Shown: positions 24,890 through 37,320 of the stretch, in pieces
How the letters are laid out: each line of letters starts with the position of its first letter
Numbering within the stretch: position 1 is the stretch's first letter
Source of the DNA: Dugong dugon
Lineage: Eukaryota; Chordata; Mammalia; Sirenia; Dugongidae
Reading direction: 5' to 3'
DNA length: 64,000 bases
Assembly: GCA_030035585.1 (NCBI GenBank)
Contig: CM057468.1
Coordinates: 59,454,145 to 59,518,144 of the forward strand
Position numbers and translations under genes: made by a program
The notes under the pieces: generated by a model
Told to the model about the DNA's origin: nothing
Seen by the model: only the letters and a program-made list of their open reading frames with translations
Databases searched by the model: none

Positions 24890-24960
24890 ACTCCTGGCTA
24901 GACTGTGCCTGGCACATCATAGGCTCTCATTAAATATTTTAAAAATGGATGATAATAGAT
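24890..24960 (+). mobile_element. L2/MIR 3' end fragment
   Basis: The block 'gtgcctggcacatcataggctctcattaaatatt' is the shared terminal sequence of L2 and MIR elements in plus orientation. Upstream sequence is too diverged to extend. Confidence 0.6.
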
Positions 24961-27843
24961 TCAAAGACAACCCTTCACATTCTAAGCCACAGTCTAGTTA
25001 ATAGAAAACAAAGATAAAAACCAAAACCAAAAAACCCAAAAAACATTTTTTAGCACTAGAATAGTTACAAAAAAGTTAAATATTTCACTCAATAATTTAA
25101 ATTTCTAGTGTCCTTTAAGATAAAATATCTGAGGAAGTGAATAAAAATAACATTTAGTACAATATCTATCCATCTATCACCTCTTTCTTCGTATACACAC
25201 ACCACCACTATACTTACCAGAGACTGCTTTAAAAAGTAATGCATATTAAAATAGAAAAAGCAGAATTAATACTTTACAGACTATTTGCTTACCCATTACT
25301 TAACAAGGTCACATTTTAAGTATGTTTAAGAGAAATTGTTTTAAATTTAAAATTACATAAATGTTCAGAACTTTCAAAAGTTGAGTTTAAATTAATTTGT
25401 CAATAATTTCTAGAGAAATGTAAATCAGCTAAATCTGTCTATATGTTATTAAACTGACTTTTTAAAAATGACTTTTAGCTTTTAGCACTCTTGTATTAAT
25501 ATCTAGAGTCATCTCAAAATGAACGGATACTTTCAAGAAAAAAAAAAAAAAAGCCTGAGTATAAAGCTGACTACTGCCTTGAACTTTATTTTACATACTC
25601 TGCTTTCAGTAGCTTTAAAGGAAATTTTCTAGATTACTTTCTTCCTCTAAAGTTATGTTTCTTTCACAGGATCTAGAATTCTTGGACAATTTAGAATTGT
25701 AAAAACACTGTTTTGTTACTCTTCTCGGACATTTATTCAGCTGAGTTTGGGTTCATATTTCGTTTTATCCACTAGAATTGCCCATTCTTCTTTTGCCATT
25801 GGGCATTTTTTCAATCTTAACAAAACCAAGTCCATATTATAGGTCTGCTGGCCAACATTCCAGGTAAATGAATGGTTTCAAAGAAAAATGGTGCTATTTT
25901 TCAAAAGCTTGACATTTAAAAAATACAAGTCCAGAATTGAAGCCTTCAACAATTTTTCCATGCCTATATGCTACAAGAAGTAAATGGTTACACAAATGAA
26001 TACATCTGGGATTATTTTCAAGTCGTTATTCCCCACCAGGAAAAATATTTAGAAATAAGGCTCAGTCTTTGTGCTGGAACTACAAAGAGGCCAGCCATCT
26101 TGATGCTTTTCCAGATCGTTTAATGATTTTCCTCATATTGTGTGGTGGCTTTATTGCCCTGTTTCGTATGCTTTCTCATCCACTATGGGCAGCCATTTAT
26201 GTTGGGTGTGTTCCAATTTCCAAATCTGTTTTGTGGCATTTATAGCTTGAAGCTAATAAGGCCATTCAGTATTTTCCTATAAAATATTAAAAATATATTT
26301 TGCACTGGAATTCTAAAGGAAATGATTCAAAATTAAGAAGCAGCCTCACCAAAGGATGGAGTAATCTTGCCTTTAAAATTGTTAAGTGAGCGTAACTGTG
26401 GTTGAGAGGTGGCATTCTGCTTCCAGAGTCCAGGAGATGCAGGCGATTCAGTATCAAGGGTGTGCGTGTGTTTAATAGAGATATTTGTGTGAGAATGCAG
26501 CATGTATGTGTATGTGTGTATATATGTATATTATGATACATAGTATATATATCTATACAATTAAATAATAAATACAAAAGCAATGGCAACCCATATATCT
26601 TACTTTGCAACCTCTGGCTTTATAACAGAAACTTGGAAAAATATGGATATGTATATTCTGTTCTTTTCATTTATCAGCTTCAGCTTTAGAGTTTTTGCCT
26701 TCCTCTGACTTTATGTAAAATAAAAATTATTTAGAGTTTTTAAGATGCATAAATTTTATATGTCTAGGAAACCTAAAACCCCTATCGATAACTCCAAACT
26801 AAGCCATAAAAGTGAAAATAATTAAGGTAGTCTTTTTACTCAACATGTATTCAAGGAGATCATGTTAATCATATGTTTATTTCCCATTTTCAATTCAATC
26901 TAAATTAGATAGTTAACATAATATATTTCCTAACTTAAAATATACTAGATTCAGTTCATAATTTACCTTAATTTTTATGTTTAAAATACACCTTCCCAAA
27001 CTAATAATTTTCATTTTATTTTTTCTTTAAATCACTTTAATTAAAAGTGATTAGAGATTTTCATTACGACCAAAGACTAAAATAAGATAAAATATTCTGA
27101 AAACATAATTAATTTACCATTCTAATATTAACCTCAAGAATTACAGGATTCAATACATAATACCTATGATAATGAAGTTTCTTACAAGAGAATTTGTACA
27201 CAAGAATATACAAATAACACATGGTGGAAGATGGGCTGGTTGATAGTGTTGTGGCTCATCTATTTCCACATTCGGAGCTCTGTGAAAGAGAAAACTCTTA
27301 GCCATTACCTACAGAGGTGGAGTGTAAACCACCGTTGAGAACTCTTTCTGTGATACTGAATGTGAAAACAATACAGAATTTAGGACATGGACATCAATGA
27401 AATAATTTTTATAAAGCATAGGGCTACAGAAAAATAAATTAATTTCTCTGAAATAATTTGGCGGCATTCCTAATCTTTACAATCACCTGAATGAGTGCTG
27501 TGATGTGTGCAGATAGACACTGCTTAAGCTCTTGGATATTTACATTTTAACAAGAATGACATCAAATTAACAGATACCACATATATTAAATTAATCGTTC
27601 ATATTTTTTGCAATGAAGACAATATATTTAATTTCAGCAATCAAGTTTTTCTTTATGTTAGTAATACGTGTGTGTGGACAGCCACTAAACAAAAAACAGG
27701 TAGTTTTGAATATCAATAACATTACATTCTTTTTTTTTTTCTTTCTGATTTTCAGGGTAATGATTGCTCATTAGAAGTGTTTACCAATATGAGGGCAGAA
27801 ATTGAAGGAAGCCCTGAATCTCACTTGTCAACTATAATAAAAG

Positions 27844-27845
<2 letters not shown>

Positions 27846-27909
<64 letters not shown>

Positions 27910-27915
27910 CACACA
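27846..27915 (+). repeat. (CA)n with adjoining (TA)n/(CA)n microsatellite
   Basis: About 27 CA units, then a short TATATATA run and CACACA. It lies immediately 5' of a minus-strand AfroSINE, with a second TA-rich patch on the other side of that SINE (28096-28140). Confidence 0.97.
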
Positions 27916-27936
27916 CTCATATACATGTATTTTCTG

Positions 27937-28094
27937 GTTCCCGTTTCTGTCAAGTCAATTTTGACTCATAGCGACCCTATAGGACAGAGCAGAACTGCCC
28001 CATAGGGTTTTCAGGGAACAGCTAGTGGATTCAAACTGTCGACCTTGTGGTTAGCAGTCTGAGCTTTTAAGGACTGCATCACCAGGCCACCATC
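27937..28094 (-). mobile_element. AfroSINE, short variant, within TA/CA-rich DNA
   Basis: Clear minus-strand copy: 'tgactcatagcgaccctataggacagagcagaactgccccatagggtttt', 'ggattcaaactgtcgaccttgtggttagcagtctgag', 'gcatcaccaggccacc'. It is low in divergence and close to full length. Confidence 0.92.
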
Positions 28095-28289
28095 TACATA
28101 TATATACACATATATACGTATCATATTTCATATATATAGATGTTAACAGATTCATGCATATTATTTATAATTTGCCATGTATATATTAACAGTGTATACA
28201 TTAATATTTCAAATTATTAATGTGTAAATAATAATGACTATTTACAAAAACTGAATCGAATATTAGGTCTTCTGCAGCAACTGTTTTTA

Positions 28290-30450
28290 CTTAGTAGTTC
28301 AAGGGCCACTTCCTCTGCCAGTGCGTAGAAATATGCACCAATGTTTTTAATACTGAACTTTATTTCATTAGTAAATAAATCATAATTTATTTAACCAATT
28401 CTTTATTGATAAAATATTTAGATTGTATATAAAGTTTAAATATTGGGTGTGAATTTTTGAAAATATTATTATTGGCTCAGTGTGCATGTACAACATATGG
28501 TTTTACAGATGCTACCAAATGCTCTCCAAAAAACTGCAATAATTTACATTGCCAATAAAATTGTCACAGGATGTCTATATTACTACTTCTTTATAAACAT
28601 GGATATGATCACAGTTTCTTTTTTTAAAATAATTCACATGATTATACGAACAACAAAACAAAAAGAAAAAACAAAAAAACTTACAACAATACAGAACTAT
28701 ATATAATAAAATTAAAAAGCAATTTTCACAATCCTGCCAAGTTGGTTATTTATCATTTAAAAATATTTGGCAAGCTTATAGCCACATTATTTCACTGTTA
28801 ATACTCAAAATTTTTTTGTATTGATGATTTGAGGAACCTGATCATGTTTTTAGGTCATCAGATGTCTTTGCCTCTGAATTACTGGTTCAGGCAATTTGCT
28901 GAATTTTCTTTTGTGTTGTTCTTTGTTTATGTTGTGATTATAGGACCCTTTTTTCTTGGTCTATTGTGATTATTAAACACTTGGCTGTCATTTTTGTCTT
29001 TCAACAATGTTAATGGTTTTTCTTTTCTGCTTATATCTTTTCTATTTTTATGTTTTACAGTTTATTATCTTTTTCCTACGTGCCTTCTCCATTTTGTAAG
29101 ATGCTTAGAAAAGCTTCCCTGTCTCAAAAAAAAGATATTTACAAATAATTTCTTATTATACATTTATTGATTTTTACATGCATACTTTAAGTCCATCTGG
29201 GATCTATTTTGGTGGAAGAATTGAAGTAGATATCCACGTTTATTTTCCACGTTTATTTTTATTTTTCCAAATGGCAAGCCAACTGGCCCAGTACCACTTG
29301 ATCTGGACTACTTAGAAATGACATCTTTTACATATGTTATTTTCCCATATTTGCTTGCATCTATTTTTAGATTCTTCTTTCAATGCCATTGATATATTTG
29401 TTTCTGCATCAATACCAAATTTTTCTAATCATTTTAACTTTATAATAAATTTTTATGTTATCTGTAAAGAGGTCCCTTCATTGCTTATATTTCAATGAAT
29501 TTAATTAGCTTTACTCACGTTTGATTTGAGACCAAACAGAAACGAATGTCTGTTTTATTGAGAATGCACTGAATTTTCACATTAATTTGGAAGGACTGAT
29601 ATGTTTAAATATTAAAATTTACTATTCAGGAATACCATATGTGACTCCATTCAAGTTCTTTTTAATTTTCTTCAGTAAAATCTTATAATCTTATTCTTAA
29701 GGGTATTATCTATTTCTTTTCAATTTTATTTATAGGTATATTGTTTTTGTTGACTTTATAAACTTAATATATTGTTTATATGTAGTTACTGTTGGTAACG
29801 GAAAAGATTTATTTTGCAAGTGTCCACCTTATTGAAATTTGCTATAATTTCTAACTACTTATCTAATAGTTATTTTGATTTTCTAGGGAAATTATTATAT
29901 AACCTATAAATAAACATTTTACTTCATCCTTTCCTTAGTGGTTTTTCTAATGTGTTTACTAATTTGTATAGTACTTAGGGAATAATTAAATAAAAGTGGT
30001 GATAACTGCTACCGTTATATTAATCCTAACTTTAGTACTAATCCTACTTAATGTTTTATCTTAAAGTATATTCTTCTCATTGTTTTGTGATAGATCATTT
30101 TTAAACTTTGTTAAAGAACTACCTAGGTATTTATCTGATTTAGTAATGGACATTGGATTTTATCAGGTGACTTTTATATTGAGATGGGTATGCAATTTTC
30201 ATCATTTAATCCATTAATATAGTGTTTTTTTTATATAGACTTCTATTACTATATATACTTACTTACCTTGAAAGACACTCTCAAGATAATTTAAAAAAAT
30301 TATTTATATGCATTATTTTATTTAGTAGATTAGAATGTAATTTTGTTACTGGATGCAATTTTTTTAGATTGGTTAATTCAAGCAGTTATAATTTTCTTGT
30401 CTATATGTTATTTTTAAAAATCACAATATAAGCTTATTTTGTGCTTTGAA
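28290..30450 (-). mobile_element. Ancient L1 ORF2 relic (L1M type)
   Basis: Reverse-complement L1 text in order: 'ttatttaaccaattctttattgat' (ORF2 end), 'gctaccaaatgctctccaaaaaactgcaataatttacattgcc', 'ccatctgggatctattttggtggaag', 'ccaaatggcaagccaactggcccagtaccacttgat', 'atttttctaatcattttaactttataataaat', 'gggtattatctatttcttttcaattttatttataggta', 'ggttttatcaggtgacttttatattgagatg'-like text near 30165. Highly AT-rich and full of indels. The sequence upstream of the reverse transcriptase domain is not recognisable. Confidence 0.75.
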
Positions 30451-31080
30451 ACACTCACATGGCAAAGGATTTGTTTCATTGTTTCTGAAGACTTCTACAA
30501 ATTTACCAATGAAATTATGCCTGCAAGAGATAATTCCAGTATGTTTGTTCTTAGGAAATGTTATAACCTTAACTCTAATTTGCTATTGCTGTAGAGAAGC
30601 AACTAGTCTAGCTTAAGCAGTTTGGAAAAGGGTAATATTTAATAGTAACATAATCAACTTTTTTTATATAAAATTTCTTTGCAACAATTGTTCTAAAAAC
30701 TTTCTCTTAAAATGCTTTAAATTACCAAAATAATTTTCCAAAATGGACATAAATTTGCAAAATACATAAAAGTGCAGAGGAAAGAACTTAAATAATTGGT
30801 TATCTAACTACCTACGTATAATACTGCTTAAAATTTGTGACAGAATACAGTATATGCCACACATTTGATCTTATAACTATTGTATGGTAATCTGATTTCT
30901 TTCTTACTTAACAATATACCGTTATGATTGTCTTACGTCTTTAAATTGTGGTCTCCATCATCAATTTATTGAATTAACATTAGAATTACTTGACTGTTTT
31001 ATAACTTATTTATCTCTTACCTTTCGCTGAAACTTGAACTTGCTTACAATCTAAATAAAGAAATATTTACTGAGTGAAGT
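30451..31080. other. AT-rich sequence, possible further L1 remnant
   Basis: 'attttccaaaatggacataaatttgcaaaatacataaaagtgcagagg' near 30735 resembles the 3' UTR of old L1 elements, but the match is weak. No gene. Confidence 0.4.
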
Positions 31081-31270
31081 CTGTGTAGCAAATACTAAGC
31101 TGTACTTGTGGCTATATAAATTTAAGTCAGGTTGCTTATCTGTAGGGAATGCACAGTATGTATGATATGTGTAGGGTGCAGTACAAATGTGGGAGAAACA
31201 CTACCTGGAGAAGTTTTTTTTTTTTTAAGGCAGATGTTTAGGCTGGATATTTAAGATGAGTAGGAGCTTG

Positions 31271-31486
31271 GCTGGTAGTCCATGGGTGGCCCAGACAGTT
31301 TAGTGCTCCACTACTAGCTGAAGGATTGGCAGTTTGAAGACACCCAGAGGCGCGTTGGAAAATAGGTCTGGCGATCTGCTTCCAAAATGTCACAGTCTTG
31401 AAAACCCTATGAAGCAGTTCTACTCTGCTCACATGGAGTCACCATGAGTTGGATTCGACCCAATGATAACTAACCACCACAAAAAC
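31271..31486 (+). mobile_element. AfroSINE with a 9-bp target duplication
   Basis: Plus-strand longer-middle copy, including 'ggtctggcgatctgcttccaaaatgtcacagtcttgaaaaccctatgaagcagttctac' and the tail 'gagttggattcgacccaatgataactaac'. The direct repeat AGGAGCTTG at 31262-31270 and 31487-31495 is exact. The tail ends 'accaccacaaaaac', like the ACA-rich end of the RTE copies. Confidence 0.9.
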
Positions 31487-31705
31487 AGGAGCTTGACATG
31501 GGACTGATATGGAGACTGGCATTCCAGGAAGAGCAGGGAGATTCAAAATCATAGAGGTTTAAAAGAGCATGGTATGTTGTTTGAGAAACTGCTGCAAAGT
31601 AAAACAAATTTGAGATTAGATAACACAATGTGATGCTAGAAGAGCAGATTGGGGTCAAATGGGGAAGGGCATTTCTGCCATCCTAATAATTTTGAGTATC
31701 ATATG

Positions 31706-31913
31706 TTACTGTTACCTGTTGTTACCGAGCCAATTCTGACTCTTAATGTCCCTGCAGGAGACAGTAGAACTTCTCCCCCTTAGGGTTTCCAAAGCTGTAA
31801 TCTTTACAGAACCAACTGCTACATCTTTTCCCCTTGAAGCAGCTGGCGGATTTGAACCACCATTTCAGTAAGCAGCCAAGCACTTTAACCACTGCACCAC
31901 CAGGGCTGCTTTA
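31706..31913 (-). mobile_element. AfroSINE with an 11-bp imperfect target duplication
   Basis: Minus-strand copy: 'cttagggtttccaaagctgtaatctttacagaaccaactgctacatcttttccc', 'gctggcggatttgaaccacc', 'gcactttaaccactgcaccaccagggctgct'. The flanks AGTATCATATG (31695-31705) and AGCATCATACG (31914-31924) differ at two positions. Confidence 0.9.
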
Positions 31914-32342
31914 AGCATCATACGAGCAGTGTATAATCATTTAGAACTTTTTTCTTTTTTTAATTAGAAAGTAACAAAATTAATTATTTATTTAGGATAA
32001 TAGTGGACCACCTGGGAAGTGAGTTTGCGGGTAAAGAAGCAGGAAGGTGTTTCAAGAATGGATGAGAGCTAATGACAGTATGAAGCAGTGGCATTAGGGT
32101 TGGAAAAGAGAGGATGGATTCAAAAGGTGTTTGGGAGATGGGCTCTATTCAACTTGATGTATGATCAAATGATGTGTAGATTGGATAAAAAGTGAGAGAG
32201 AGAATGAAGGAAATCCGTTTGAGTGACTGGGTGCATGTTACTGCAATTAAGAGAAATGGGGAATGTGTCAGAAAGATTAGACAGGAACATTAGGGGGCAG
32301 TGAGTTTATGTTAATGGGGGAAGAATAACTCAGAAAAGGACA

Positions 32343-32480
32343 GTGAGGTTGGTTTCACAACTCAAAGAATGTAATCAATGTCACTGAACTGTATTTGTAG
32401 AAACTGTTGAATTGGTGTATGTTCTGCTGTGCATATACTCAACAACAAAAACAAAAATAAAATAAATAATAATAATAAAA
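32343..32480 (+). mobile_element. L1 3' UTR terminal fragment with A-rich tail
   Basis: 'cacaactcaaagaatgtaatcaatgtcactgaactgtatttgtagaaactgttgaattggtgtatg' is the reverse complement, with substitutions, of the segment at about 44637-44730 inside the L1 nest. It ends in 'aacaacaaaaacaaaaataaaataaa'. This is a severely 5'-truncated L1 insertion. Confidence 0.7.
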
Positions 32481-32639
32481 TTTACTCTAAATATGTTCAT
32501 AAAGGAGGATTTCCAAGATCTATTGTTAAATTAGCAAATCATAGACTAGTACAGATGGTTTGATAAAATTTATGTTAAAACAAAATAATATATGAATATA
32601 GTCCATGCGCCTTAGATTCTTAGTGTTTCATTAACAGAA

Positions 32640-33024
32640 AAACCGCAAGTGGGTGGATTGAAAGAAAAAATTATTTTCTCACAGGTCAGGAAGTTACAGC
32701 ACCTGAATTCAGGGCACCAGCTACAGCGGAAGGCTCTCTCTGTCCGTTCTGGGGAAGATCCTTGTCTCCTTCAGCCTCTGCAGCCCTGGTGTTCCCTCAA
32801 TCCTTTGACAATCTTCAGGTTCTTTCTATATTCCTCAATTTATGATTGCTTATGTGTTTAATCTACTCCTTTTATAAAACTCAGATGTCATTAGGTTTAG
32901 GACAAGTCCTACACAATATAACTTCATTAACATGACAAAAACCCTATTCCCAATGGGAATTATATTGAGAGGCATAAGAGTTAGGATTCCAACACTTATT
33001 TTAGGTGGACATAATTGAAAACAT
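32640..33024 (-). mobile_element. Probable MaLR-type LTR, antisense
   Basis: 'ttattttctcacaggtcaggaagttacagcacctgaattcagggcaccagc', 'ccttgtctccttcagcctctgcagccctgg', 'cattaacatgacaaaaaccctattcccaatgggaat' and 'gttaggattccaacacttattttaggtggacataattgaa' follow the order of an antisense mammalian apparent LTR (MLT/MST-like), which ends with the complement of TGTG..GAATTGTGTCCC. No internal retroviral genes are present. The family name is tentative. Confidence 0.5.
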
Positions 33025-34557
33025 CAAGAACCGATGGTACTGAAGGAAGAAGTCAAAGCTGCGCTGAAGGCGTTGCCAGAAAACAAGGCTCCAGGAATTG
33101 ACAGGATACCAACTGAGATGTTTCAACAAACAGATCCAACACTGGAAGCTCTCACTTGTCTATGTTAAGAAATTTGGAAGACAGCTACCTGGCCAATTGA
33201 CTGGAAAAGATCCATATTTGTACTCATTCCAAAGAGAGGTAATTCAACAGAATGCAGAAATTATCAAATAATATCATTAATATCACACACAAGTAAAATT
33301 TTGCTGAAGATAATTCAAAAACGATTGCAGCTATACATCAACAGGGACCTGTCAGAAATTCAAGCTGGATTTAGAAGAAGATGTAGAATGAAAGAGATCA
33401 TTGCTGATGTCAAATGGATCTAGGCTGAAAGCAGAGAATACCAGAAAGATATTTACCTGTGTTTTATTGACTATGCAAAGGCATTCGACTACATGGATCA
33501 TAACAAATTATGGATAACATTGCAAAGAATGGGAATTCCAGAACACTTAATTGTGCTCATGAGGAACCTGTACATAGACCAAGAGGAAGGTGTTTGAAAA
33601 GGACAAGGGGATTCTGCATGGTTTAAAATCAGAAAAGGTGTGAGTCATGGTTGTATCCTTTCACTATACTTATTTAGTTTGTATGCTAAGCAAATAACCC
33701 AAGAAGCTGGATTATGTGAAGGAGAACAGGGCATCAACATTGGAGGAAGACTTATTAACAATTTGCAGTATGCAGATGACACAGCCTTGCTTGCTGAAAG
33801 TGAAGAGGACTCGAAGCACTTACTCATGAAGATCAAAGACTACATACAGCCTTCAGTGCAGACTACATTTCAACATAAAGAAAATAAAAATCCTCACAAA
33901 TGGACCAATAAGCAACATCACAATACATGGAGAAATAATTGAAGTTGTCAAGGATTTCATTTTACTGGGATCCACAATCAATGTCCATGGAAGCAGTAGT
34001 CAAGAAATCAAATGATGTACTGCATGGGCCAAATCTTCGGCAAAAGACCTCTTTAAGGTATTAAAAAGCAAAGATGTCACTTTGAGGACTAAGGTGTGCC
34101 TGACCCAAGCCGTAGTTTTTTCTATTGCCTCATATGCATGTGAGAGCTGGACAATGAATAAGGAAGAACGAGAAGAATAGATGCCTTTGAATTATTGTGT
34201 TGGTGAAGAATATTGAATATACCATCATGGACTGCCAGAAAAATGAACAAATCTGTCTTGGAAGAAGTACAGTCAGAATGCTCCTTAGAAGCAAGATTGG
34301 CGAGACTTCGTCTCACTTACTTTGGACATGTTATCAGAAGGGACCAATCCTTGGAGAAGAACATAACAGGCTTGGTGAAGTAAAGGGTGAGTGGCAAAAA
34401 AGAGGAAGACCCTCAATGAGATGGATTGACACCGTGGCTGTAACAGTGCACTCAAATGTAGCAAAGATTGTGAAGATGTTGCAGGATCAGACAGTGTTTT
34501 GTTATATTGTCCATAAGGTTGCTATGAGTCAGAGCTGACTCGAAGGCACCTAATAGC
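33025..34557 (+). mobile_element. 5'-truncated RTE LINE with reverse transcriptase relic
   Basis: About 1.53 kb of RTE1/BovB-like ORF2. The order is: 'gcgttgccagaaaacaaggctccaggaattgac' (RT start, PGID), 'attcaagctggatttagaagaagatg' (QAGFR), 'tttattgactatgcaaaggcattcga' (FIDYAKAFD), then YADD at 33769-33780, then the C-terminal block with GHVIRRDQS. The YADD catalytic motif survives, but the frame is broken by an in-frame TAG after the VKWI block, a TGA near 33595 and several frameshifts. The 3' end is 'gctatgagtcagagctgactcgaaggcacctaat', shared with AfroSINE tails. Flanks AATTGAAAACAT (33013-33024) and AATTGAAAGCAT (34558-34569) are an 11-of-12 target duplication. The endonuclease is absent. 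Confidence 0.92.
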
Positions 34558-34569
34558 AATTGAAAGCAT

Positions 34570-35018
34570 AATACCATGTATATGCATATAGATAGATACA
34601 TAAAGACAGCCCATGAGGTGGACTATGGAATGTGGTTTCGGGTTTGGGGGGTGAAGAGTCTTTCATGATTTACTAACTATACTTCAATATTCCTTGAATC
34701 TTCTAAGAGATTTATTTGCATATTACTTGTGTGATTAATAAAAACAGTAAAAATAAAGGAAAAGACTAAATATTTTGCCTCTATATAATCAAGCAGCTCA
34801 CAAATGGATATGGGAAGGGCTTGAATTCAGTGGCCAAGTAGAAAAGAGTGAAGATACTTCCTCCTTTGGGAAAAGAGAAAGATGTGTAGGCGAGGGAATT
34901 TTACCCTGTGGTTAAAATTTACTAAGAATTAATTGTGTAGGTATGAGAAGAATGTAAACACCTGGAATAATTTCTGTGTGGGACAAGAATAGAAATAAAG
35001 ATTGCTCCATCCAATGTT
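34570..35018. other. Unassigned intergenic sequence
   Basis: No repeat or gene recognised. Confidence 0.5.
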
Positions 35019-35028
35019 ATATATCTTT

Positions 35029-35121
35029 GTTGATGTTGTTGTTAGTTGCCATAGAGACAGTTTTGATTCACAGCGACCTTATGTATAACAGAACGAAACA
35101 TTGCCTATTTCCGCGTCATCC
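35029..35121 (-). mobile_element. Minimal RTE 3'-end insertion (93 bp)
   Basis: Only the last 90 or so bases of the RTE are present, in minus orientation: 'gttgttgttagttgccatagagacagttttgattcacagcgaccttatgtataacagaacgaaacattgcc'. It is bounded by a perfect 10-bp duplication, ATATATCTTT, at 35019-35028 and 35122-35131. It documents very early termination of reverse transcription. Confidence 0.88.
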
Positions 35122-35131
35122 ATATATCTTT

Positions 35132-37320
35132 AATGACATTTATTAATACAGTTAGGCTATTTTATTTTTCCTGGCTACTATTTGTAGCCAAAGAAAACTA
35201 ACATAAATAACTGATTGGATTGAACCAGAGACAGTAATAGACAATCTAAAAAGTAGAGCACCAGGACATTTCAGGGGCAAAAAATTGGAGGGTGGTATTA
35301 GGACAAACCACAAAGCCTAATTTTGGTAAGGAAGAAAGAAAATTTTGATTGGTGATTAACCTGTAAGAGAAAGAGAACAAGAAACTGAAAATCTCAAAAG
35401 CAGCAAGTTGCGTTAGATAAGACTGGGACAAGTAAGAAAATTAAATGTTTTTGAGAGAAAATATTAAAAAGGAGGCAAAATAAAATACTTGGACCACGTA
35501 TAATGGATAAAACTGATGACAGAAAAGTAAATATAGGAGTCTTAATAAAAATATCTCACATGATTTATCTATTTTGGCCCTTAATAAGATAAAGAAGAGG
35601 TAAATTCCTCTGTTATTGAAATTAGAAGAAATTTGTTCTTAATAATGAAACATGTCTCAGAATCTCACTGATCATACTAGAATTTATTTGACTATGAACA
35701 AGGTCCCTCATACTATCTTTCTTTAACAGAATACTTCAAGCTTGATTTCCTTATCTGAAATGTATTCTCTGCTTTTGTCAATAAAGATCAGTTGTTTTCC
35801 ATAGTGTTTGTCCCCACATAAGATTGGTGTTATTATTGAAATAAATCACATAATATTCTACAAAACAGTGAAATGACCACTTCAAGAAAAATAGTCATTT
35901 GTTATAACTTTAAAATTAACGATGAGATAAAATGATGCAGTCTTTACTTTGGTTCCACGTCATAAGTTAAATGAGGTTATTCTGGAAAGTGTCTTTAAAG
36001 AAGTGTTTTTTCTAGGTCAGAAGTAAATATCGCTATTTTATACGCCATTTTGGTTCCCCATATCAAAGTCTCTGTTTTAATATAAGAATCATCCATCAGG
36101 CTTTGTATCCCATGACATTACCTCTTAACTGTATCAGCTTGAGTGCATCCCTATCACCAGGGAAATTTAATAGACCAGTCTACACATCCCCATGGTACCT
36201 AATCCCAAGAATGTGTTACATGCTTTGAGGTTTTTGCCTTCTATTCTTAAATACGTTGGCACTCAAGACTGCTTAAACAAGCATCAACAAAGGTGCCTGA
36301 CTTCTTTGAAGTTATTCTCTGCAGAAATCACAGCCATTGACCAAATGATTCAAAAAGATTAAAATGTGCTTATTTTATGACATTCTAAAACAGCAGGGTT
36401 AAATGTCGGGCCAGCTGCCAGCCACTCAGCACCCACACTTTCATGTTTGGCTGCCAGATACATCCACAAGAATCATTCTGAAGCAAAAATGTGCCATTCT
36501 GAAGGGCAGAATGATTTTTGTGTTGTAATGCTTTGATGAATGGATAATGTAAATATATTTTACATGCATACAAAATATTTTTTTAGATTAGATTGGATTT
36601 TGGTTGCTGGAGGAATTTTGTTTTCCTTTCTTTTTAAGGAAGGACATCCCCATACACTGGTTAAATCACTTTTTTCTCTCCTCCAGAGGAATGTGGGAAC
36701 ACTTTCTCCAACTGTATAAGAAATCAGGATGCGCAGTCAGTCATTTTATTCGTTTAAGACTGGCTACTTTGATATGTATATCTAGTGGCATATATTTCAA
36801 AATTATTAATGTAATACATGACAATTAAAAAGAATCAAATTGCTATGTTTAGACATTTACCCAACTGACTGTATGTTAATTTACACGGAAACATTTTTTT
36901 TTTGTCTAAATTCTCTTTCACAGTCACCAGACTGAGGCATGGCTGTTCACTCATTTCAGACGTCTTAATGGCAGAATGGGAAGTTTCACAGGCTGGCAGA
37001 GCTCTGTGTGTGGGCCTACAGAGAAGAACCACAGCCTTGCACTTGAAGCTCACAATCTAACTGAGAAGGCTATAGACACATAAGTAAAACTTCATTAATA
37101 TATTAATAATTCAAAAATATAAGAAGAGAAATAACAAGTTTCAAACAAGTATGTACTCAAATAAACAATGAATGGTTACAGAAAACCAGACTTGGTAGTT
37201 TTTGAACAAAAGAAGCCACCATCTGTAAGAAGAATTTTGAGGAGCAATTTTCAGAGAAGGCAGTCCTTGATCTGGACTTAGAGAATATTGGGGGTTTCCC
37301 CAGAAGTAGAAAGAGAACAA
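35132..37320. other. Unassigned intergenic sequence
   Basis: About 2.2 kb without a recognised transposon. Frames up to 74 codons show no domain. The stretch at 36380-36560 is unique-looking. Confidence 0.5.

Larger units (their letters stand above)
19556..27845. other. Long interval nearly free of recognisable repeats
   Basis: About 8.3 kb with no AfroSINE, RTE, L1 or MIR that I can identify, except a probable L2/MIR 3' end at about 24890-24960 ('gtgcctggcacatcataggctctcattaaatatt'). It contains a 10-bp perfect hairpin at 20341-20365 and TG/TA-rich text at about 26495-26560. 20520-20900, 21180-21520 and 23500-23880 are GC-balanced unique-looking blocks. A 138-codon minus-strand frame at 22131-22547 has no recognisable domain. 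Conserved noncoding or regulatory content is possible but cannot be shown without alignment. Confidence 0.5.
31081..32330 (-). mobile_element. L2-like LINE relic, split by two AfroSINEs
   Basis: Purine-rich sequence that reads like antisense L2: 'gcagggagattcaaaatcatagagg', 'gctagaagagcagattggggtcaaatggggaagggcatttctgccatc', 'ggaaggtgtttcaagaatggatgagagctaatgacagtatgaagcagtgg' and 'gtgttttgggagatgggct'-like text. The order agrees with L2 read backwards, but divergence is high, so the exact family is uncertain. AfroSINEs at 31271-31486 and 31706-31913 interrupt it. Confidence 0.55.

Noticed and set aside
27846-27915. Regular short repeats considered as a repeat array of the CRISPR type
   Set aside because: A dinucleotide microsatellite without spacers, in a eukaryotic genome.
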